From Frankia torreyi (GTDB lineage: Bacteria > Actinomycetota > Actinomycetes > Frankiales > Frankiaceae), in contig NZ_JYFN01000038.1 in assembly GCF_000948395.1 (NCBI RefSeq), positions 22,459 through 62,694 of the forward strand: a stretch of 40,236 nucleotides of DNA. The letters are read 5' to 3'. Of the stretch, positions 35,448-40,236 are shown in pieces; position 1 is the first letter of the stretch; each line of letters begins with the position of its first letter. A program made the translations under genes and the position numbers. The notes beneath the pieces were generated by a model. It saw nothing but the letters and a program-made list of their open reading frames with translations, searched no databases and had not been told where the DNA came from.

Positions 35448-37051
35448 AGGTCCCCGTTGATGACGAACCTGCTCAGCTCCTTGCCGGTCCGCCCGTCGTA
35501 GGCGTGGACCGTGCAGACCAGGCAGGAGTCGAAGCTGCGGGCCACGTGGCCGAGCTCGATCGGATCGGCCGGGTCGGCGACCGGGGTGCCGACCAGCGCA
35601 GCCTCGATCGGGCCGGGTGTGCCGTCACCGTCGCGGGGCCCGATGTTCCAGGCCGTCGGCGTGACCACCTGGTAGTTCGCGATCTTGCCGTTCTCCAGGA
35701 CGATCCAGTCGGACAGCGAGCCGCGGGCCGCCTCCGTCGAGCCGAAGCCGCGCCCGTCGGCGCGCTGCACCGGCGTGGCGTGGAACGGCTCGTGCAGGTC
35801 GATCTGGTCCAGCCAGGCGCGCACCCACTGGTAGTACTTGGCCGCCTCGTGCATCCGGGCGAGCAGGCGCACCATCACCGACGGGCCGATCGCGTCGAGG
35901 ATGTCGCCGAACAGCGGGTCGTCGTCCTGGTGGGCGGCCGCGCCCGGGGCGGCGGCGGCGATCCGGCGGGCCAGCGGGCCGGCCTCCAGCGGCACGTACC
36001 CGAGGTTCGGCACGTCATAGCGGGGGGACTTCGCCCAGCTGTACTTGCCCTGCTCGCGGCCGCGGACCGGGTCGATCGGGTTGGTCTCCCCGTCGAACGG
36101 GTGACGCGCCGAAGTGCCCGCGTAGAACGAGTGGGTGACGTCCTCGCGCACCCGGGCCTGGTCGAACGCGGTGTAAGCGCCGCCGGCGTACACCCCGGAG
36201 CGGCCGATGAGCGCCGCGTTGCGGCCCTCGATCGTCGGCCGGCCGTACAGGTCGGGGGAGAAGTACGTCCCGGTTGCCAGGTAGTTGCCGATGCCCTGGC
36301 CGTAGCCGTCGAGGCCGATGTCGAGGCAGTAGCGCAGGAAGAAGCCGCAGTCGCTGTCGTGCTGGGCCTCGTTCTCGTACACCCAGGCGAGCACGTCCGC
36401 CCAGGTGCGGTTGGCCAGCCAGCGGTCCACCGAGCAGCCCAGCCACTGCTTCTCGAGCCACTCGGTCTTCCAGTGCTCCAGGATCGCGATGGAGCGGGTC
36501 ACGTCCGCGAGCGTCGGCGCGCACATCACCCCGCCCGGCACCATGAAACTGGAATGCGGCCACTGCCCGCCGAAGATGGCGTACACCTCGATCGGCTTGG
36601 CGGACAGCACCACCCCCGGGCCGTAGCTGGACCCGGTGAACGGGGTGAACCGGCGCACGGCCTCCGGGTAGAGCTGCGAGGAGGCGTATCGGGGGTTGGT
36701 CAGGTCGATGGCGAACAGCGCGTAGAAGCACCGCGGGATGCTCTGCAGCGTCTCGCACGCCTGCGCGATGTTGCGGATCAGCGTCGCGTTCGGCGGCAGC
36801 TCGGTCTGCCATGCCACGTCCAACGCGTACGCCGCCTTGTACAGGTGGCTGCCGCCGCAGATTCCGCAGATCCGCGGGGTCACAATGAGGCCGGCCTGCG
36901 GGTCCTTGCCCCGCAGGATGATCTCGAAGCCACGGAACATCGCCGCCTCGGTCCAGGCCGAGGCCACCACCCCGTCGTCGATCGTGACCCGGACGTCGAG
37001 GTCACCCTCGACGCGCCCCATCGGGCTGACGTTGAGATCGACGGTCGTCAT
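35444..37051 (-). CDS. hupL: [NiFe]-hydrogenase large subunit, group 1h-like
   Basis: 535 residues, carrying the Ni-Fe active site. The N-terminal motif is RICGICGGSH (Cys62, Cys65). The C-terminal motif is DSCLVCTVH (Cys510, Cys513, His516), with Ser replacing the usual Pro after Asp. A 19-residue extension follows His516 and should be removed by HupD after Ni insertion. Family-specific blocks such as SSFMVPGGVMCAPTLADV and CFYALFAIDLTNPRYASSQLY (one residue trimmed) fit the high-affinity actinobacterial type that oxidises atmospheric H2. ATG at 37051, GAAGAGA upstream; 68 bp after hupS. Confidence 0.95.
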   Translation of the reverse strand: MTTVDLNVSPMGRVEGDLDVRVTIDDGVVASAWTEAAMFRGFEIILRGKDPQAGLIVTPRICGICGGSHLYKAAYALDVAWQTELPPNATLIRNIAQACETLQSIPRCFYALFAIDLTNPRYASSQLYPEAVRRFTPFTGSSYGPGVVLSAKPIEVYAIFGGQWPHSSFMVPGGVMCAPTLADVTRSIAILEHWKTEWLEKQWLGCSVDRWLANRTWADVLAWVYENEAQHDSDCGFFLRYCLDIGLDGYGQGIGNYLATGTYFSPDLYGRPTIEGRNAALIGRSGVYAGGAYTAFDQARVREDVTHSFYAGTSARHPFDGETNPIDPVRGREQGKYSWAKSPRYDVPNLGYVPLEAGPLARRIAAAAPGAAAHQDDDPLFGDILDAIGPSVMVRLLARMHEAAKYYQWVRAWLDQIDLHEPFHATPVQRADGRGFGSTEAARGSLSDWIVLENGKIANYQVVTPTAWNIGPRDGDGTPGPIEAALVGTPVADPADPIELGHVARSFDSCLVCTVHAYDGRTGKELSRFVINGDL

Positions 37052-37119
37052 GGGAATCTCTTCTTTCCTGTGCGGTTCCTCGCGCCGCTCCCGGGCGGGA
37101 CGCGCGCCCTGCCGGCGGG

Positions 37120-38091
37120 TCAGACGACGAACATGTCCTTCTTCGACCATTCCGGCGCGGCCAGCCGGGCGGCCGCCGCCTGGGCCAGGTAGGTGAGGTG
37201 GCCGCTGCCCTCGGGGACCTCCCGCGGGATGACGCCGGCGACCTTCTGGGTCCCGAAGACCGTGCCGGGGGCGAGGTCGAAGAACGGGAACTCCGGCTCG
37301 GTGCAGCCGATGCAGGGCATGCCGGCCCGGGTCTTCGACGACTGCCGGTTCCACAGGATCCGGTTGCACGGGGAGTGCGTCATCGGCCCGCGGCAGCCGA
37401 ACTCGTAGAACAGGCAGCCCTGCCGCGTCCCGTCGCCGAAGGTCAGCGTCGACTGCTTGTACTCGAAGTACTGGTTACGAGTGCAGCCCGTGTGGGTGAA
37501 CGTGGTGAAGAACGTCTGCGGCCGGTGCAGCTCGTCGAGCGCGATGTCGGCGGCGCGGCCGGTGGCCAGCGCCACCAGGATCTGCGTGATCCAGTCCGGA
37601 TGGGCGGGGCAGCCCGGCACGTTGATGACGGGCAGCCCGGCTCGCGAGCGGAAGTCCGGGCCGAGGAACCCGCCCGCAGCGCGCTTGTGGAACTGCAGCC
37701 CGGTGGAGTCGGTCGGGTTCGGCGCCGTCGCCGGAACCCCGCCCCAGCAGGCGCAGTCCCCGATCGCCACGACCACCTGGGCCTGGCCGGCGAGGTCGCG
37801 CACCCAGTCCTGCATCGGCCGGTCGGCGAACACGTCGAAGCGGCCGCTGCCGTCCGGGCCGCGTATCACCGAGCCCTCGAAGACGAAGATGTCGACCGGC
37901 TGCTCACCCCGGGCGCAGTTCCAGAACAGCTCCCGCGCCTGCCCGCCGGTGGCCAGGCCCAGCGACGGATGCCAGAGCAGGTCCAGGCCGAAGTCGGTGA
38001 TCAGGTCGATGACGGTGGGTTCCTCGGCGTTCAGGAACGACATCGTGTTGCCGCTGCACGCCCCGCCCTGAAACCAGAGCACGGATGACAT
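37120..38091 (-). CDS. hupS: [NiFe]-hydrogenase small subunit, group 1h-like, no Tat signal
   Basis: 323 residues, the Fe-S electron-relay subunit. It begins directly at SSVLWFQGGACSGNTMSFL, without the twin-Arg signal of ordinary uptake hydrogenases. The proximal cluster region has a single Cys (Cys12) with Asn15 where others have CxxC. Further ligands: GDCACWGG, VPGCPAHPDW, HTGCTRNQ, the cluster FGCRGPMTHSPCNR and MPCIGCTEPEFPF. This arrangement fits the actinobacterial type, whose proximal cluster is known to use three Cys and an Asp. First gene of the operon; GAAGGGA before ATG 38091. Confidence 0.94.
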   Translation of the reverse strand: MSSVLWFQGGACSGNTMSFLNAEEPTVIDLITDFGLDLLWHPSLGLATGGQARELFWNCARGEQPVDIFVFEGSVIRGPDGSGRFDVFADRPMQDWVRDLAGQAQVVVAIGDCACWGGVPATAPNPTDSTGLQFHKRAAGGFLGPDFRSRAGLPVINVPGCPAHPDWITQILVALATGRAADIALDELHRPQTFFTTFTHTGCTRNQYFEYKQSTLTFGDGTRQGCLFYEFGCRGPMTHSPCNRILWNRQSSKTRAGMPCIGCTEPEFPFFDLAPGTVFGTQKVAGVIPREVPEGSGHLTYLAQAAAARLAAPEWSKKDMFVV

Positions 38092-38393
38092 CGGTGGTCC
38101 CTTCGTCGGATGGCCGGCAACCGGTGGGGCGGCGGATCGCGACCGGTCGCCGCGCGCCTCGCGTCGCATGGCTCAGGCCGCACGAGGACTGCCGGCACAG
38201 CGACGCTACGTGCCCGGGAAGGGGACGCCGATGCGTCGTGTGCGGAGGCTGCCACCAATGCGTGGTGGCGTTTGCCGCTGCGTGCCTGGCAGGACCACAG
38301 TGAGCCCGGCGGATGTTCAAGGAGTCCGGCGGGACGTCAGGAAGCCCGGCGGGACGTCAGGGAGCCCGGCTGGACGTCAGAGGGGGCAGGGCG
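38092..38393. promoter_or_regulatory. Divergent hupS-hypA control region with 20-bp repeat
   Basis: About 300 bp that must contain the hup and hyp promoters. The right third is a 20-bp tandem array ending just before the hypA RBS (AGGGGG). I see no confident -35/-10 pair and no obvious regulator palindrome. Confidence 0.5.
38301..38380. repeat. 20-bp tandem repeat, four units, upstream of hypA
   Basis: Units at 38301, 38321, 38341 and 38361, consensus GGAGCCCGGCGGGACGTCAG; the first is diverged. It ends 14 bp before the hypA GTG. Confidence 0.93.
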
Positions 38394-38756
38394 GTGCACG
38401 AGCTGTCGATCTGCCGTTCCGTCGCGGACATCGTCGCCCGGCACGCGGCCGGCCGGCCGGTGACCCGGGTGCATCTGCGGGTGGGGGCACTGCGGCAGGT
38501 GGTGCCGGACACCCTCGTCTACTGCTGGGAGCTGGCGCACGCCGACGCGGCCGGGGCCGAGGTACTGGCCGGGTCGGTGCTGGTTGTCGAGTCCGTCCCG
38601 GCCGGCGTGCGCTGCCGGCGGTGCGGCGTGCACAGCGAGCTCGCCGTGCCGATCCTGCGCTGCGCCGCCTGTGGCACCACCGACGTCGTCCTGGTCAGCG
38701 GCGAGGAGTTTCTCGTCACCTCCTTCGAGGTGGCGACCGACGCCGTGGAGGCGTGA
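38394..38756 (+). CDS. hypA: Hydrogenase nickel incorporation protein HypA
   Basis: 120 residues. The N-terminal HELSICRSVADIV supplies the Ni-binding His2 (after the GTG-encoded Met). The zinc site has two CxxC pairs, CRRCGV and CAACGT. HypA delivers Ni to HupL with HypB. GTG at 38394 follows AGGGGGCAGGG. It is 6 bp upstream of hypB. Confidence 0.95.
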   Translation: MHELSICRSVADIVARHAAGRPVTRVHLRVGALRQVVPDTLVYCWELAHADAAGAEVLAGSVLVVESVPAGVRCRRCGVHSELAVPILRCAACGTTDVVLVSGEEFLVTSFEVATDAVEA

Positions 38757-38762
38757 CGAACC

Positions 38763-39614
38763 ATGGGTCGATTCCATCCACACGCAAACAGCCAGCCACA
38801 CGCAAACAGCCAGCCACACGCAAACAGCCAGCCGCACCAGAACGGTCAGCCGCATGACCATCCGCACAAGGACGGTCACGCGCGGCCGCCCGGTTCGGTG
38901 GGGGACCATTCCGGCTACCGCACCGGCGCGGAACGGGTCGAGGTGCTGGAGCGGATTCTCGGGGAGAACGAGCGGGTCGCGCGGGCCAACCGGGCGGCAT
39001 TCGACGCGGCCGGCGTCACCGTGGTGAACCTGATGTCCGCGCCCGGCGCCGGGAAGACGACCCTGCTCGCCGAGACGCTGCGCCGCCTCGCGCCGCACCG
39101 GCGGATCGGCGTCATCGAGGGGGACATCGAGACCAGTCTGGACGCCGATCGCCTCGACGGGTTCGGCGCGTCGATCGCCCTGGTCAACACCGGCAACGGC
39201 TTCGGCGGGGAATGCCACCTGGATGCGCCGATGATCGCCTCCGCGCTGCCCCGGCTACCGCTCGCCGAACTCGACCTCATCATCATCGAGAACGTCGGCA
39301 ATCTGGTGTGCCCCGCCGAGTTCGCCGTCGGTGAGGACCGGCGCGCCATGGTGTTCGCCGTGACCGAGGGCGAGGAGAAACCGCTCAAATATCCGGTGAT
39401 GTTCCGCTCCGCAGATCTCGTGCTCGTCAACAAGACGGATCTGCTGCCCCATCTCGACTTCGACACCGAGGCGTTCCGGCGCAACCTCGACGCCGTCAAT
39501 CCGGGGGTGGACGTGCTTGCCGTCAGCGCTCGCACCGGGGAGGGCGTCAACGCCTGGTGCGACTGGCTGGCAGACCCGCTCGGAGCACCTGGTGCGGCCC
39601 CAGCCCGGCGTTAG
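38763..39614 (+). CDS. hypB: Hydrogenase nickel GTPase HypB with His-rich N-terminus
   Basis: 283 residues. The first about 45 are His/Gln/Asn-rich with three perfect PHANSQ repeats and a PHDHPHKDGH stretch, likely a Ni (or Zn) storage segment. The GTPase core: NLMSAPGAGKTTLLAET (P-loop), VIEGDIETSLDADRL, GECHLDAPM (conserved metal-binding Cys-His) and VNKTDLL. HypB uses GTP to load Ni with HypA. GGAGG lies about 10 bases before ATG 38763. Confidence 0.95.
   Translation: MGRFHPHANSQPHANSQPHANSQPHQNGQPHDHPHKDGHARPPGSVGDHSGYRTGAERVEVLERILGENERVARANRAAFDAAGVTVVNLMSAPGAGKTTLLAETLRRLAPHRRIGVIEGDIETSLDADRLDGFGASIALVNTGNGFGGECHLDAPMIASALPRLPLAELDLIIIENVGNLVCPAEFAVGEDRRAMVFAVTEGEEKPLKYPVMFRSADLVLVNKTDLLPHLDFDTEAFRRNLDAVNPGVDVLAVSARTGEGVNAWCDWLADPLGAPGAAPARR
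38778..38849. repeat. 18-bp tandem repeat encoding the HypB His-rich repeats
   Basis: Three perfect units CCACACGCAAACAGCCAG at 38778, 38796 and 38814 and a fourth degenerate one to 38849. Each encodes a six-residue PHANSQ block; these A-rich codons stand out from the rest of the gene. Confidence 0.93.
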
Positions 39615-39800
39615 GTCGTGCCCTGATTTAATTGACATTTCGGCGTCGGCGAGAAATCCGGTGGTGCGTCTCCGGTGGGTCGGCGATCCGGAGAAGATCG
39701 AACATTGGGTCGGCGGTTCTCGGCGCGTCGCGTCCGGTTATTGCGACCGGTCCGGTAGAAAGCCTGTGGTCGGGATTGCGGAACGCGGAAAGGTTGAGAC
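39615..39800. other. AT-richer intergenic segment with a possible promoter
   Basis: Between hypB and the small lipoprotein-like gene. TTGACA at 39632-39637 is the best -35-like sequence in the region, but no clear -10 lies 17 bp downstream, so a promoter here is only tentative. Minus-strand frames are open but short. Confidence 0.4.
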
Positions 39801-39965
39801 ATGCGCCCATCCAGCGGAAATCGCAGGCATTCACGTGACGCGGGTAAACGCAGGGTACTGGCAGCCGTCGCGGTGGCCGCCGCCTTCGGCTTCCTCACCA
39901 CCGCAGCCGGCTGCCCGCCGCCTCCGCCCTGCCAGCCCTACCCCCCGTCGTCGGCCGTCTGCTGA
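39801..39965 (+). CDS. Small Cys/Pro-rich putative lipoprotein (54 aa)
   Basis: A short gene after hypB. It encodes 54 residues: a basic N-terminus (SRDAGKRR), a hydrophobic stretch VLAAVAVAAAFGFL, a lipobox-like TTAAGC (Cys38), then a Pro-rich tail with Cys at 44 and at the very C-terminus (SSAVC). AAAGG eight bases upstream of the ATG is a usable RBS. Predicted to be membrane-anchored outside the cell. I do not recognise a family; a real gene is likely but not proven. Confidence 0.5.
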   Translation: MRPSSGNRRHSRDAGKRRVLAAVAVAAAFGFLTTAAGCPPPPPCQPYPPSSAVC

Positions 39966-39984
39966 CCCCTGCCGGCGGGAGGAA

Positions 39985-40236
39985 TCAACCGCAGCGTCCG
40001 CCGGAGCCCCTTTCCCATCGCCGGGCGGTGCTCGACGATGCGGCTCGGCGCAGGTCGTCGCCGCTGATCACCGTCTCGGCGGCTGGTCCGGCGATGGTGG
40101 CGGCGATCTGAAGATCCCCGCGGCCGGGCAGCGGTTCCACCCGCAGCACCGCGTAGGCGCGCCCGAGCCAGGACCCGGATCGCATGATGATCGCCGATGG
40201 CGGCCCAGGCATGGCCGGAAGGTCCGCACCGAGGGC
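39985..40236 (-). CDS. Hypothetical protein, 5' end probably beyond window
   Basis: Open frame on the minus strand from the right edge to a stop at 39985. An internal ATG at 40212 lacks an RBS, so the true start may lie outside. The translated part (about 80 residues) contains a plausible folded segment (WLGRAYAVLRVEPLPGRGDLQIAATIAG) and an Arg/Gly-rich end. No family recognised. Confidence 0.4.
   Translation of the reverse strand, partial: ALGADLPAMPGPPSAIIMRSGSWLGRAYAVLRVEPLPGRGDLQIAATIAGPAAETVISGDDLRRAASSSTARRWERGSGGRCG

Noticed and set aside
1-40236. tRNA, rRNA, insertion sequences or prophage
   Set aside because: I saw no tRNA cloverleaf, rRNA segment, transposase or phage gene on reading both strands; a dedicated RNA-gene scan would be needed to exclude small RNAs.

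Overview
The window is very GC-rich DNA with strong G/C preference at third codon positions, GTG as well as ATG starts, and many 4-bp start/stop overlaps. It carries a conservon (CvnABCD), an F420-dependent oxidoreductase and an actinobacterial-type [NiFe]-hydrogenase. This points to a high-GC actinobacterium. The hyp/hup gene set and the many short tandem repeats would fit Frankia or a relative, but I could not run a similarity search, so the genus is an inference.

Layout. Positions 1-974 hold the 5' part of a disordered, charged and Pro-rich protein leaving the left edge. 1419-6029 hold an ABC exporter, a divergent F420 (G6PDH-family) oxidoreductase behind a 16-bp minisatellite, and a phosphotransferase preceded in frame by a gene remnant. 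6166-8903 hold a ThDP-dependent pyruvate-oxidase-like enzyme and a DUF2461 protein. 9001-13184 hold a co-directional trio: carnitine-acyltransferase-like enzyme, SAM methyltransferase and BesD/HalD-like Fe(II)/2OG oxygenase. This looks like a small biosynthetic cassette. 13933-15288 is a CPA2-type antiporter. 15270-19370 is a complete conservon operon ending in a styrene-monooxygenase-like flavoenzyme. 19965-27228 hold a lipoprotein, a Mrr-like nuclease fused to a degenerate kinase domain (a candidate defence or stress effector), a methyltransferase, RecQ and a membrane Ser/Thr kinase.

27263-39614 is a hydrogenase locus. On the minus strand hupS-hupL-hupD-TPR-NHL-hypF-hypC-hypD-hypE run as a tightly coupled operon; hypA-hypB run divergently. 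HypA/HypB insert Ni, HypC/D/E/F build the Fe(CN)2CO centre, HupD trims HupL, and HupS lacks a Tat signal. This matches the group 1h high-affinity, H2-scavenging type. The TPR and NHL proteins sit inside the operon and are probably dedicated accessory proteins. A 54-residue Cys/Pro-rich lipoprotein-like gene and a partial minus-strand ORF close the window.

A recurring theme is tandem repeats. Those inside genes have periods of 15, 18 or 21 bp and lie mostly at the 5' ends of reading frames. Those outside genes have periods such as 12, 16, 19 and 20 bp and often cover RBS, start or stop regions.
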